Below are positions 54,185 through 63,845 of a stretch of DNA of 64,000 bases, one piece after another. The DNA is taken from assembly GCA_033977085.1 (NCBI GenBank), contig CP138906.1:2480001-2544000 (forward strand). The letters are read 5' to 3'. This DNA comes from Apirhabdus apintestini. GTDB taxonomy: Bacteria > Pseudomonadota > Gammaproteobacteria > Enterobacterales > Enterobacteriaceae. Both the position numbers and the translations under genes were made by a program. The notes below the pieces were generated by a model that saw nothing but the letters and a program-made list of their open reading frames with translations, was not told the origin of the DNA and made no database searches. How positions within the stretch are numbered: the stretch's first letter is position 1; every line of letters begins with the position of its first letter.

Positions 54185-55054
54185 CACTGCACTCCCAAAG
54201 TGGCTACGACATCACTCGCTGTTTCGCGGGTGCTGCCTTTGCTGGATATAGCCCGGCGAGCACTTACGCGGTGCAGAGTGAAGCCGTGCTGTTCGTAAAG
54301 TTCAATTACGCGCGGTGCGGTAGAATTGCTGATTACCACTTTTGCCCCCGCTGGTGAGCTGCCACACAGCTTTCCGCAAGCTCTACTTGGCTATCCCATG
54401 AGAACCCACCAGCCGCGTAGTTAGTGAAACCAGCGGTGCCGGGCAGCGGTTCATAAGGCGGATCGCAGTAAACGACGTCACCATCACCTGCCAGCGCGAG
54501 CGTGCGCCTGAAGCCTGCATTCATGAATACGCATGCGTGAGCCTTGCGCTTAAATGCCTTGATCTCTTCTTCCGGGAAATATGGCGCTTTATATTTCCCA
54601 AAGCCGACGTTAAAAAACCGTCCAGGTTGTAACGGATCAGGCCGTTGAAGCAGTGCCGGTTGAGGTAAAGGAATGCTGCTGCGCGCTCGACCGCATCCAG
54701 CCGCTGCGCGTTGAATGCTTCACGAATTACCGTGAAGTTTTCGGCATCATTCAGATGCCTGAATGCCTTCACTGCCTCATAGATCACCGAGTCGGGGACC
54801 ACCGCCAGCATCTGATACAGGTTAATCAGGTCAGCGTTGACGTCAGCCAGAAGGAAGTGCTCGTGCTTTTCTGAGTTAAGGAACACCGAGCCGCCACCCA
54901 CAAAAGGCTCAATAAGGCGTTTACCTGCGGGGATCAAACGATCCAGTTCCGGCAGCAGCGAATATTTGCCTCCAGCCCATTTAAGGAACGGGCGCTGCCA
55001 AGTGCGCGGCTCTGTTTCCGTCTCTTGGCGCGATATCTCCGCACAATAACTCAT
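54184..55054 (-). pseudogene. dam: Phage DNA adenine methylase (Dam type), frameshifted
   Basis: It methylates adenine in GATC-like sites. The N-terminal FLKWAGGKYSLLPEL (AdoMet motif FxGxG region), the catalytic DPPY (VVYCDPPYEPLPG) and the conserved LYLNRHCFNGL are present. Frames change at a T-run near 54610 and near 54345; the C-terminus (VISNSTAPRVIELYEQHGFT) reads to TGA at 54184-54186. AGGTGG precedes the start. Protection of phage DNA or regulation is the usual role. Confidence 0.9.
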
Positions 55055-55207
55055 GCAGCCACCTGCTTTTCGTTAAGTTCTTCTGCCAGTCGTTGCGCCT
55101 TCAGTGGGTTGGTAACGACATCATCCCACGGTAGCAACCACCCGTTTTCTCTTTGAGCCGGGAAGGCGCACCGCGCCAACCCTGATTTCTTCCTGTGCGT
55201 GCGTCAT
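55051..55207 (-). pseudogene. Small phage gene, frameshifted, unrecognised
   Basis: ATG 55207 overlaps the ssb stop (ATGA). MTHAQEE begins in one frame, and a conserved-looking stretch RCAFPAQRENGWLLPWDDVV followed by TNPLKAQRLAEELNEKQVAA ends at TGA 55051, which overlaps the dam start. The frame changes near 55165. About 52 residues. Overlaps at both ends argue that it was a real gene. The function is not known to me. Confidence 0.5.
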
Positions 55208-55938
55208 AGCGCATAGATAGAGTGAGAAGGGAACGGAAGACCGATCGGCGCAAATGGGATATCGTCGTCAAAGTCTACCGGTGGCTGACCGCTGTTCTGC
55301 TGCAAGCGTGACTGTGGTGCGCCGTTAGTCTGATTTGCATAAGGGTTACCGCCATGTTGGGCGTTGCGCGTACCAGAGAATTGCGCGCCACCATGGGTAC
55401 GTTCGTCCTTATCCTTCATTGACAGTTCAAGCGCGGCGATCGCTTCTGCCGGGGCATTTTCAGCGTGCTCGGCGTAGGTTTTACGCGTTCCCGGCTGGAA
55501 AACGTGGCGCACTTCGAACTTGTAGCCGTCACCGCCGTCGTTTTTGGTGTACAGCACTTTCTGGAGGAACAGGCCCACCTTTTTGCCAACCAGTGCCGGG
55601 CAGTGCCATTCGATGCCGTTTTGACCCTGTACCTGTTGCGGTTGCGCCTGTTTGACCTGGGCGACCCACATCAGCGCTGACACCAGCCCCATGCCGAAAG
55701 TCTGCTGGCCGTCTTTGCCGAGGAAGTTAATGCGCAAGTAATTTGCTTTTGCCCCGTTCGAGTCCAGGCTGAGCTCGAGCGCCTGGGACTGGCTGCCATC
55801 TTTCCCGAATGTGTACACCGCAGAAACGATTTCGCCCTCGTAAGCGCCGGTTTCGCTGATCCCACCTGTTGCGCCAGCTTTCTTCGCCATTTCAGCCGTT
55901 TCGTTGTTCCACATAAAAGTCATTGGTTGGTTCATCAT
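55204..55938 (-). CDS. ssb: Phage single-stranded DNA-binding protein
   Basis: About 244 residues from ATG 55938 (MMNQPMTFMWNNETAEMAKK), with GAGGA upstream; intact. The end carries VDFDDDIPF, the acidic tip by which SSB proteins recruit partners, plus a short extra tail. The glycine/glutamine-rich stretch before it (GGAQFSGTRNAQHGGNPYAN) is a flexible linker. It pairs with the Sak4-like gene upstream, as in phage HK620. IS21 copy 3 lies six bases before its ribosome site and cuts it off from the PL promoter. Confidence 0.8.
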   Translation of the reverse strand: MMNQPMTFMWNNETAEMAKKAGATGGISETGAYEGEIVSAVYTFGKDGSQSQALELSLDSNGAKANYLRINFLGKDGQQTFGMGLVSALMWVAQVKQAQPQQVQGQNGIEWHCPALVGKKVGLFLQKVLYTKNDGGDGYKFEVRHVFQPGTRKTYAEHAENAPAEAIAALELSMKDKDERTHGGAQFSGTRNAQHGGNPYANQTNGAPQSRLQQNSGQPPVDFDDDIPFAPIGLPFPSHSIYAL

Positions 55939-56035
55939 TAAATCCTCAAATGTTACCAACGGTGCAAAACTGATCCACCCCAGCGGTTGAAAACTGATCC
56001 AGGGTTAATCTGCTCCTCTGAATACAGGGGAGCTT

Positions 56036-57054
<1,019 letters not shown>

Positions 57055-57058
<4 letters not shown>

Positions 57059-57837
57059 TGGTCGAACTACAACATCAACGGCTGATGGTGCTTGCTGAAC
57101 AGCCCAGCTGGACAGCCTTATCGGCGCGGCGCCGGCACTGTCGCAACAGGCAGTGGATCAGGAATGGAGCTATATGGACTTCCTGGAGCACCTGCTACAT
57201 GAGGAGAAACTGGCCCGGCATCAGCGTAAACAGGCGATGTACACGCGGATGGCAGCCTTCCCGGCGGTGAAGACGTTCGAGGAATACGACTTCACCTTCG
57301 CCACCGGCGCACCTCAGAAGCAAATCCAGTCGCTGCGTTCCCTGAGCTTCATCGAACGTAACGAAAACATCGTGTTGCTGGGCCCCTCGGGCGTGGGGAA
57401 AACACATCTGGCGATAGCCATGGGCTACGAGGCAGTACGGGCGGGCATCAAGGTTCGCTTCACAACAGCAGCGGACCTGCTGTTACAGCTCGTCGACTTC
57501 CCAGCGTCAGGGGCGTTACAAAACGACACTCAATCGCGGTGTCATGGCCCCCAAACTGCTCATCATCGACGAAATAGGCTATCTGCCGTTCAGCCAGGAA
57601 GAGGCAAAGCTGTTCTTCCAGGTCATTGCCAAACGTTACGAAAAGAGCGCGATGATCCTGACCTCTAACCTGCCGTTCGGGCAGTGGGACCAGACGTTCG
57701 CGGGTGATGCAGCCCTGACATCGGCAATGCTGGACCGGATCTTACATCACTCACACGTAGTCCAGATAAAAGGAGAGAGCTATCGACTGAAGCAGAAACG
57801 AAAGGCCGGGGTTATAGCGGAAGCTAATCCTGAGTAA
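57055..57837 (+). pseudogene. istB: IS21 helper ATPase IstB (copy 3, two frameshifts)
   Basis: It carries the same 5' deletion as copy 1 near 57103 and an extra C near 57491 (CAGCTCGTCGAC) between Walker A and Walker B. It is therefore the most damaged istB of the three and could not supply a functional ATPase. Confidence 0.93.
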
Positions 57838-57911
57838 GCAAGGTGGATCAATATTAGACCGTTGGTGGTGACGGTAAGTGGATCACTTTTTACCCGTTGT
57901 TGACATCAAAG

Positions 57912-58583
57912 TTACAATTCGGTCATAAATTCGGTGATAGCCACGTCTACGGCGTGGAGGTCGTTGTCCATTTCCGTCTGGTCCGGGAACAGGTCGGGCG
58001 GCGCTTTGGCGGTGTCGTTGTCATCGCCTTTGATGAGAAAGACGTGTTTGCCGTCCTTCTTGATGGCGCGCAGCACGATGGAGAAATAGCCCTCTGGCGT
58101 CAGCTTTTCGTTGAGCATCTTCCCGGTGGTCTTCATGCGGATCTTTCCCTCGGTCTCTTCGGTGTGAGCCAGGAAATAAACGCGGAAGTCGTCCGGCAGC
58201 TCGGTGGCCGCCATGATGATTCGCCAGATGTGATCTGCCATTTCGGTGAACTTGGCATATCCGGTCTGGTACGCGCGGTTCATGTTTTCGTGCTGCATGA
58301 CCACCTGGAAATCGTCGATGATCAGGACGCGGCGCGTTTTCGACTGCACCATGCGATAGATGGTGTCCAGCACCGTTTCCCAGTTATCCGAGCGCAGAAC
58401 GTTACCGCGCTGTTTGCTTCCGTCTGGCAGCAGCTTGCCGTGAAGTTTCCAGCCCGCAGACTTGAATGGCAGCATTTTGGGGATGCACTGGAGCAGCATC
58501 ACATCGTCCGGATTGAAGTTGCGCAGGCTGTAGGACTTGCCCGCGCCAGAGTCACCGAGGATCAGCACTGGAGTACCCATCAT
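57912..58583 (-). CDS. Sak4-like phage recombination ATPase
   Basis: 223 residues, intact. A RecA-like P-loop protein: Walker A GDSGAGKS at residues 10-17 and Walker B-like RRVLIIDDFQVVM near 85-97. Size and an adjacent SSB with an acidic tail match the Sak4 single-strand annealing proteins of phages such as HK620. Its stop lies about a dozen bases before the ssb start in the uninterrupted operon. The start overlaps the exonuclease stop. The family call rests on architecture and context. Confidence 0.7.
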   Translation of the reverse strand: MMGTPVLILGDSGAGKSYSLRNFNPDDVMLLQCIPKMLPFKSAGWKLHGKLLPDGSKQRGNVLRSDNWETVLDTIYRMVQSKTRRVLIIDDFQVVMQHENMNRAYQTGYAKFTEMADHIWRIIMAATELPDDFRVYFLAHTEETEGKIRMKTTGKMLNEKLTPEGYFSIVLRAIKKDGKHVFLIKGDDNDTAKAPPDLFPDQTEMDNDLHAVDVAITEFMTEL

Positions 58584-59251
58584 TTACCCCCGTTCAGCCA
58601 GTGTTCAGCCGTAAACAGCACGTCTTCGTCGTCGCTGTTGGCAACGAGCCAGCGCAGGTAACCCGGTTCTGTTTTTGCCAGCTCTGCGAACGAGACGCCT
58701 TTATGCTTACCGAAGCGGAGCGCATGCAGCAGGGAAGGGTTATTGGAGATGGCGCGCATCTCGCCCATCGTCCATTTCGCCAGGCGGCCCATATAGAGCA
58801 GCAATTCGGCGGTGACGTAGCAGTCATACAGCGCTCGGTGAGCGTACAGCCCTTCAGGTACTTCCGGTTTCAGCCCGAGGCTGTAACGCAGATACTGGTT
58901 GCTGTGGCTCTTGTGCTCCGGCAGGAGCGAACGCGCCAGCTTGGCGGTGCAGATCCATGGAGCGTTCATTGCGGGAAGCTTGGCTTTATCGAACTTCGCG
59001 TTGTGGGCGACGTATGCGTCGGCACCCATATAGCGGCCAATTACTTCACTGAGCAGCGGCGAGCCCTCCACCATATCTTCGGTGATATGGTGAATAGCCA
59101 TGGCCTCAAAGCCGATAGCTACGCCCGGCTTAACGAGGTCGCTCATTGGGTTGCAGATCACCCCGTCGACGATATCGACGCTGGCAATTTCCACCACGGT
59201 TTCCGGGCCGCCTTCGAGGCCGGTAGTCTCAGTATCAATAACGCGCAACAT
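58580..59251 (-). CDS. Phage 3'-5' exonuclease (DnaQ/ExoX-like)
   Basis: 223 residues from ATG 59251. DEDDh exonuclease motifs are visible: Exo I VIDTETTGLEGG, Exo II VAHNAKFDKAKL and Exo III AHRALYDCYVTAELL. The C-terminal ALRFGKHKGVSFAELAKTEP then GYLRWLV is a small domain found after such exonucleases. It is transcribed with the Sak4-like gene and probably feeds single strands into the annealing reaction. The frame is intact. Confidence 0.88.
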   Translation of the reverse strand: MLRVIDTETTGLEGGPETVVEIASVDIVDGVICNPMSDLVKPGVAIGFEAMAIHHITEDMVEGSPLLSEVIGRYMGADAYVAHNAKFDKAKLPAMNAPWICTAKLARSLLPEHKSHSNQYLRYSLGLKPEVPEGLYAHRALYDCYVTAELLLYMGRLAKWTMGEMRAISNNPSLLHALRFGKHKGVSFAELAKTEPGYLRWLVANSDDEDVLFTAEHWLNGGK

Positions 59252-59399
59252 TGTTAATCCCCTGTGTTCTGTAATCACAAACTGCATCGAAGTGCGCGAG
59301 CTGGTGGGCGATGGCCTCAAGGTCAGCTGGCGATAAGTGGTACATCAGGCACAGCAGCGCGATAAGATTCATTGCCTGCTGTTGGTTTTCGGTCCGCAT
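59235..59399 (-). CDS. Small phage protein, 54 residues
   Basis: ATG 59399 has AGGAG nine bases upstream and the frame is intact: MRTENQQQAMNLIALLCLMY, HLSPADLEAIAHQLAHFDAV, CDYRTQGINNVARY. It overlaps the exonuclease start by 17 bases, which suggests translational coupling. The function is unknown. Confidence 0.6.
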   Translation of the reverse strand: MRTENQQQAMNLIALLCLMYHLSPADLEAIAHQLAHFDAVCDYRTQGINNVARY

Positions 59400-59452
59400 T
59401 GCTTCTTCTCCTGTTCTGAAAGCCCGGCACCGTGGAGGCTGCCGGAATCAGG

Positions 59453-60928
59453 TCAGTCTTTTGGGTTGAGCTTTTCTGTCAGTTCAGCCACGCAATCGCG
59501 TCCGGCCTTTTTGTATGCTTCGGCTGCGCTGCCGTTATATTTGTCGTCTACAGCCTGTTCGAACTGCTCAATGGAGCCGAAGAAACAACCAGCCGCGATT
59601 CGGAACTCTTTACCGGTCCACACAGCGAAGATGGTGCGGCTGGAGTAACCGCAGTTTTCACGGTAAGAAACGTTCGCGATCTTCTCCGGGAGCAGGTAGA
59701 GCGAGCCGCCCACGGTCAGATTGTCCGGCAGCGCGGTGATGCTGGTGCCGCGCAGGTAGAGCGAGCCGCCCACGGTCAGATTGTCCGGCAGCGCGGTGAT
59801 GCTGGTGCCGCTCAGGTCGAGCGAGCCGCCCACGGTCAGATTGTCCGGCAGCGCGGTGATGCTGGTGCCGCTCAGGTCGAGCGAGCCGCCCACGGTCAGA
59901 TTGTCCGGCAGCGCGGTGATGCTGGTGCCGCGCAGGTAGAGCGAGCCGCCCACGGTCAGATTGTCCGGCAGCGCGGTGATGCTGGTGCCGCTCAGGTCGA
60001 GCCAGCCGCCCACGGTCAGATTGTCCGGCAGCGCGGTGATGCTGGTGCCGCTCAGGTCGAGCGAGCCGCCCACGGTCAGATTGTCCGGCAGCGCGGTGAT
60101 GCTGGTGCCGCTCAGGTCGAGCGAGCCGCCCACGGTCAGATTGTCCGGCAGCGCGGTGATGCTGGTGCCGCGCAGGTAGAGCGAGCCGCCCACGGTCAGA
60201 TTGTCCGGCAGCGCGGTGATGCTGGTGCCGCTCAGGTCGAGCGAGCCGCCCACGGTCAGATTGTCCGGCAGCGCGGTGATGCTGGTGCCGCTCAGGTCGA
60301 GCGAGCCGCCCACGGTCAGATTGTCCGGCAGCGCGGTGATGCTGGTGCCGCTCAGGTCGAGCCAGCCGCCCACGGTCAGATTGTCCGGCAGCGCGGTGAT
60401 GCTGGTGCCGCGCAGGTAGAGCGAGCCGCCCACGGTCAGATTGTCCGGCAGCGCGGTGATGCTGGTGCCGCGCAGGTAGAGCGAGCCGCCCACGGTCAGA
60501 TTGTCCGGCAGCGCGGTGATGCTGGTGCCGCTCAGGTCGAGCGAGCCGCCCACGGTCAGATTGTCCGGCAGCGCGGTGATGCTGGTGCCGCTCAGGTCGA
60601 GCGAGCCGCCCACGGTCAGATTGTCCGGCAGCGCGGTGATGCTGGTGCCGCTCAGGTCGAGCGAGCCGCCCACGGTCAGATTGTCCGGCAGCGCGGTGAT
60701 GCTGGTGCCGCTCAGGTCGAGCGAGCCGCCCACGGTCAGATTGTCCGGCAGCGCGGTGATGCTGGTGCCGCTCAGGTCGAGCCAGCCGCCCACGGTCAGA
60801 TTGTCCGGCAAGGCGTCGACGTCGCTAACATCTTCCAGATCCAGGTTGTTGGTGACGGTGATATTTCCGTTATCAGAAACAGTGTGCTGAATATCGTTTT
60901 TAACGAGGTGCTTAATTAAGTCGAACAT
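59453..60928 (-). CDS. Phage protein with nineteen 20-residue repeats
   Basis: 491 residues, unbroken. N-terminal 40 residues (MFDLIKHLVKNDIQHTVSDN...) lead into 19 repeats of the form ALPDNLTVGGSLDLSGTSIT, which should stack as a beta-solenoid or leucine-rich-like rod. A C-terminal domain of about 80 residues (CGYSSRTIFAVWTGKEFRIA, AYKKAGRDCVAELTEKLN) resembles small lambdoid prophage proteins. Repeats vary at two places only: Ser/Trp after GG and DLS/YLR. AAGGATC precedes the ATG. The function is unknown; the open frame on the other strand follows from the repeat and is not a gene. Confidence 0.85.
   Translation of the reverse strand: MFDLIKHLVKNDIQHTVSDNGNITVTNNLDLEDVSDVDALPDNLTVGGWLDLSGTSITALPDNLTVGGSLDLSGTSITALPDNLTVGGSLDLSGTSITALPDNLTVGGSLDLSGTSITALPDNLTVGGSLDLSGTSITALPDNLTVGGSLYLRGTSITALPDNLTVGGSLYLRGTSITALPDNLTVGGWLDLSGTSITALPDNLTVGGSLDLSGTSITALPDNLTVGGSLDLSGTSITALPDNLTVGGSLYLRGTSITALPDNLTVGGSLDLSGTSITALPDNLTVGGSLDLSGTSITALPDNLTVGGWLDLSGTSITALPDNLTVGGSLYLRGTSITALPDNLTVGGSLDLSGTSITALPDNLTVGGSLDLSGTSITALPDNLTVGGSLYLRGTSITALPDNLTVGGSLYLLPEKIANVSYRENCGYSSRTIFAVWTGKEFRIAAGCFFGSIEQFEQAVDDKYNGSAAEAYKKAGRDCVAELTEKLNPKD
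59695..60812. repeat. 60-bp tandem repeat, 19 copies
   Basis: Nineteen head-to-tail copies of a 60-bp unit, almost without synonymous differences. Variable positions are GCGAGCC/GCCAGCC and CTCAGGTCGA/CGCAGGTAGA only. This indicates recent expansion by unequal exchange or slippage. Confidence 0.98.
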
Positions 60929-61010
60929 TGTTGATCCTTAAATTTTGGGTGTAGAAGTCCTGTCGCTTGATTAGCCGACCATTCGGTTAAATTCGGTTTT
61001 GCTGGTGGTG

Positions 61011-61283
61011 TTAGCCCTGAGATTCGCCGCAGAACGGGCAGAAACTCATTTTTACGTTGGTTTCCAGGCGGTTCAGGTTTTTAGCCATTTCGCCGTTTTT
61101 CTTTTTGGCTCGGTACGCCAGTTTGTATTTCAGAGTGACGTGTGAGCCGCCATCAGAAAGAGAAAGAACCTGATTATCCCAACCGGTATCAAAAGTGCTT
61201 TCGCTTACTTCCGCACCTTCCGGAACCTTCTCTTTCAGTCGCGCTTCGATCTGAGCACCGACCTCATTAATGCAGTTGCACAT
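61011..61283 (-). CDS. Phage hypothetical protein with cysteine pairs
   Basis: 90 residues, intact. It begins MCNCINEVGAQIEARLKEKV and ends FCPFCGESQG; CxC at one end and CPFCG at the other suggest one metal site. It lies in the left operon next to DUF1482-type genes. The function is unknown. Confidence 0.75.
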   Translation of the reverse strand: MCNCINEVGAQIEARLKEKVPEGAEVSESTFDTGWDNQVLSLSDGGSHVTLKYKLAYRAKKKNGEMAKNLNRLETNVKMSFCPFCGESQG

Positions 61284-61293
61284 CCCTTATCCC

Positions 61294-61491
61294 TCAAAAT
61301 TTCGCGTCATAACCAGCTGGCGTTTCGTCAGCGTGAATGATGCCTTCGACTGGATAGCAGTTAGTGACGCCCATTTGCTCACTCGCTGCCGCTTCACATT
61401 GCTGCTGATTGTCGAAAATACCGACAACAGCGTCCTGGTAATCACCGTTCGTCATGGTGATGGTCAGCACTAATGCGTACAGGGCTCCCAT
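61294..61491 (-). CDS. Phage protein of the DUF1482 type
   Basis: 65 residues from ATG 61491: MGALYALVLTITMTNGDYQD, VVGIFDNQQQCEAAASEQMG, a second Cys in TNCYPVEGI. The pattern fits a small lambdoid family remembered as DUF1482. The start overlaps the stop of the next gene upstream (ATGA). The frame is intact and the function unknown. Confidence 0.7.
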   Translation of the reverse strand: MGALYALVLTITMTNGDYQDAVVGIFDNQQQCEAAASEQMGVTNCYPVEGIIHADETPAGYDAKF

Positions 61492-61691
61492 CAGTGAGTC
61501 CCCGCAGGCACAAGATTTGGTTCGATGGTGCGTGAGGCATAAGGGCGGCGAATGTTGCGCAGGTTGCCCTGCGGTTCGTGCCAGTAGGTGCCGTCGCGGT
61601 AGTCGTAGGAAACCTGCCATGCTGCGCCGGTGCGACTGTTGCGCATGACGACTGCACGACCGTTGTTTGGTACTGCGTGGTTAGTTTTCAT
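61491..61691 (-). CDS. Small phage protein, first gene of the left operon
   Basis: 66 residues, intact: MKTNHAVPNNGRAVVMRNSR, WQVSYDYRDGTYWHEPQGNL, SRTIEPNLVPAGTH. It starts about 80 bases after the PL -10 box. The function is unknown; no antiterminator N gene was recognised between it and PL. Confidence 0.65.
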   Translation of the reverse strand: MKTNHAVPNNGRAVVMRNSRTGAAWQVSYDYRDGTYWHEPQGNLRNIRRPYASRTIEPNLVPAGTH

Positions 61692-61770
61692 CTCATCCCC
61701 TTGCCGTCTTCCCGGCTGCCAGAACTTTTACCCGGGCATTCGCGTTTGAATGCGTTGTTTGGATGAGCTA

Positions 61771-61838
61771 ACAATAGCTAAAGCGATTATTTGAGTCAAT
61801 CGCCTAAACGATAATTTATTTAGCTAAAGCGATAATTT
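61771..61838 (-). promoter_or_regulatory. PL promoter with three OL operators
   Basis: On the minus strand, -35 TTGACT and -10 TATTGT are separated by 17 bases (61799-61771). Three related operator sites overlap it: 61773-61790, 61798-61815 and 61821-61838, sharing TAGCTAAAGCGAT or AATCGCCTAAACGAT-like half-sites with the OR sites. This is the usual control of the left operon by CI and Cro. Confidence 0.85.
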
Positions 61839-61930
61839 TATGATTTATAAGGTTATTTATTTGATTGGGAAATGTGCGATGAAATGACATTAGCGAAGGG
61901 ATTGGGGGATTTTAATCAGGTCAGGGACAA

Positions 61931-61953
61931 TAAAAAACCCGGCAAGCCGGGTT
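61931..61953 (-). terminator. Terminator at the end of cI
   Basis: Stem ACCCGGC / GCCGGGT with a 2-base loop, followed on the minus strand by TTTTT. It begins at the last bases of the cI gene. Confidence 0.88.
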
Positions 61954-62645
61954 TATGCGAAGCGCTTGTACTCTATTGATTGTCTTAGTAACACTTTAGC
62001 CATTACGTAGAACTGATCTTCGTCTTCTGACTCAACATACCATTTCTCGTAGATAGGGTTGTCTGAGATGACAGCAAGCCGATCTCTTTGCATCTGAAGT
62101 CTTTTGACGTGCAGAGTTTTTCCGAACACAAATACGTAAACGCCATCACCATCAAAATAAGTCACGCCAGTATCAACAAAAATTTGATCTCCTGGTGAGA
62201 TGGTTCCATCCATGCTGTCGCCGTTAACAGTGATAACTTTTACATTATCTGCGGGGCGGTTTCCGAAAAGTGCGCGAGCCTGTTCAGTTGTGTATTCGAT
62301 TGCTCTTATGGTTTCGATAAAATCACTGGTAACTAGCGAGCCAGGACCGGCGCTGGCCTTAACGTCAAGCACATCCACGCGGTAAACCTCATTCATAACT
62401 GGTTTAATTTGGCATAGCGTGTTTGCTTCGCGAATGCCAGATTCCAACATCTCACCTTGCCCCGTTGAAAGCCATTCAGGACGCACACCCAGAACAGATG
62501 CGATCTCTACTGTTTTTCGTGAGCCGTTCGCACCTTTAAGTAACTTATTTACGCTGGACTGAGCCATGCCTACATCTTTCGCCAGCCTAGCCTGCGTGTA
62601 TCCAGCGACGTCCATTGCGTGCCCTAAGCGTTCTGAGAATCCCAT
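61953..62645 (-). CDS. cI: Prophage CI-type repressor
   Basis: 230 residues, intact. An N-terminal helix-turn-helix (YTQARLAKDVGMAQSSVNKL) is followed by a peptidase S24 domain with the Ala99-Gly100 cleavage site (VKASAGPGS), Ser144 in NGDSMDGTISPGDQ and Lys181 in LHVKRLQM. It should bind the OL and OR sites and undergo RecA-assisted self-cleavage. An unbroken repressor in a prophage with a broken integrase gene favours stable lysogeny. Confidence 0.93.
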   Translation of the reverse strand: MGFSERLGHAMDVAGYTQARLAKDVGMAQSSVNKLLKGANGSRKTVEIASVLGVRPEWLSTGQGEMLESGIREANTLCQIKPVMNEVYRVDVLDVKASAGPGSLVTSDFIETIRAIEYTTEQARALFGNRPADNVKVITVNGDSMDGTISPGDQIFVDTGVTYFDGDGVYVFVFGKTLHVKRLQMQRDRLAVISDNPIYEKWYVESEDEDQFYVMAKVLLRQSIEYKRFA

Positions 62646-62695
62646 AAAAGCCTCTTTTTAAGTCCTCTTTAAATAGTATCGGCAAGGCGATTGTT

Positions 62696-62760
62696 TGGCA
62701 AAGAATCGCATAGGCGATTGACAATCGCTAAAGTGATATACATAATCGCTTTAAACTGAT
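62696..62760 (+). promoter_or_regulatory. PR promoter with OR operators
   Basis: PR has -35 TTGACA (62718-62723) and -10 CATAAT (62741-62746) with 17 bases between. Three operator sites, about 62704-62720, 62723-62739 and 62743-62760, share AATCGC half-sites with OL. A weaker divergent PRM for cI may use TTGCCA near 62701 and GATACT near 62680 on the minus strand. Confidence 0.85.
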
Positions 62761-62773
62761 AGCTGAGGTGATT

Positions 62774-63007
62774 ATGAAGAACCCCGCAGTAGAAAAAGCG
62801 ATTGCCCTTGTCGGTAGTCAGAAAGAGTTAGCTAAACGCTGTGGAAAGGCTCAATCAACGATCTGTGATTGGTTGAACGGGAAGAAGCGTATTTCTCCTG
62901 TTCATGTCCCAGACCTTGTTAATGCCGTTAACGGAGAGATTCAGGCATACGAATTTCGGCCTGATCTTCCATCCATTTTCCCACATCCAAATAACCACGC
63001 CATTTAG
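62774..63007 (+). CDS. cro: Cro-like repressor (YdaS-type helix-turn-helix)
   Basis: 77 residues from ATG 62774 (GAGG five to six bases upstream; GTG 62768 is an alternative). The helix-turn-helix QKELAKRCGKAQSTICDWLN is of the YdaS/Cro type, followed by GKKRISPVHVPDLVNAVNGE. First gene after PR, divergent from cI, as Cro. The frame is intact. Confidence 0.9.
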   Translation: MKNPAVEKAIALVGSQKELAKRCGKAQSTICDWLNGKKRISPVHVPDLVNAVNGEIQAYEFRPDLPSIFPHPNNHAI

Positions 63008-63048
63008 TCAAACCAGTGGCGTAACTCACTTTATGAGGATTATCACCC

Positions 63049-63369
63049 ATGGAGAACGCAATCGCACGAAAGTTAGACCCGCCAGTTATCAATCCGGTTG
63101 AGATAGAAAGCGTCCTGCTCAACCGGCTTGCATCAGTGGGCCAGAAGTCTTACGCCGAGCATATGGGCATCAGCGAGTCGACGGCCAGCAGGCGCAAAGC
63201 TGAGGGGCATTTCAGCACCATGGCGAAAGAGCTGGCCTTCCTAGGCATTCAAGCCGCGCCACCGGAAGCGGTGCTGGTATCGCGTGAATATCTGGCGTCA
63301 GTGGAAACGCTCGCTGATATCGGGCTGAAAGCCGAACGAGCCAGGCCGGGGCCGTTAGGTTGGGATTAA
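63049..63369 (+). CDS. cII: CII-type transcription activator
   Basis: 106 residues, intact. NRLASVGQKSYAEHMGISES contains the CII helix-turn-helix, and the C-terminus VLVSREYLASVETLADIGLK followed by AERARPGPLGWD is typical of lambdoid CII-like proteins. It follows cro and precedes replication genes. In lambda, CII drives PRE and PI for lysogeny. Confidence 0.9.
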   Translation: MENAIARKLDPPVINPVEIESVLLNRLASVGQKSYAEHMGISESTASRRKAEGHFSTMAKELAFLGIQAAPPEAVLVSREYLASVETLADIGLKAERARPGPLGWD

Positions 63370-63372
63370 GCC

Positions 63373-63625
63373 ATGAACCATATCGAATTCATCGAAAAGC
63401 ATGTGCGTGAAGAACTGCTGAAGCTCGGTTTCTCTCTGGGAGTGGCTCAGGGGGGCATTCCAGGCTATCGACATGTACAGGCGCATGAGCCAGGCAAGCC
63501 GAAAGGGGAAGATTTTTGATGATGTTTTACGGCACGCAAAGCTGTGGGCGGAGAAGCAGCAGTTACCTGCTGACCGCTTTGAGAAGCGAAAAGTTAAACG
63601 GAACGCCCAGCCGGGCCTGTTCTGA
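63373..63625 (+). pseudogene. Small phage gene after cII, frameshifted
   Basis: ATG 63373 reads MNHIEFIEKHVREELLKLGF, then a G6 run near 63452 appears one G short. The other frame continues AFQAIDMYRRMSQASRKGKI and FDDVLRHAKLWAEKQQLPAD to TGA at 63623-63625. Corrected, about 84 residues. A conserved small gene between cII and replication genes in lambdoid phages; the function is unknown. Confidence 0.75.
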
Positions 63626-63698
63626 AAAGGCGAAAGCCGCTGTGCACGAACACAAGCGGCTCTCAGGTGCAAATGTTCGACCAATTGCAGGAGGAATA

Positions 63699-63845
63699 AT
63701 GGCAAAAAATCCACGCTATTACCATACCGCTGTACATAAAAACATAACCCGCGACCGCTTCATCCGCTCGGTTAATCCGATTGTGGCAGAGAAGATGCGC
63801 GCCATTCTGGAAGAACTGAAACGTAAGGAGAGTGGTCGTGGATAA
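63699..63845 (+). CDS. Small phage protein, 48 residues
   Basis: ATG 63699 with GGAGGA upstream; intact: MAKNPRYYHTAVHKNITRDR, FIRSVNPIVAEKMRAILEEL, KRKESGRG. It is basic and helical. The stop overlaps the replication gene start by 8 bases, so they are coupled. The function is unknown. Confidence 0.65.
   Translation: MAKNPRYYHTAVHKNITRDRFIRSVNPIVAEKMRAILEELKRKESGRG

Noticed and set aside
59695..60812. Regular 60-bp repeats that might be taken for a CRISPR array
   Set aside because: Units are contiguous with no unique spacers and are coding throughout.
59432..60919. Long open frame on the plus strand opposite the 20-residue repeat protein
   Set aside because: It is open only because the 60-bp unit has no stop in that frame; the minus-strand frame has a ribosome site, distinct terminal domains and operon context.
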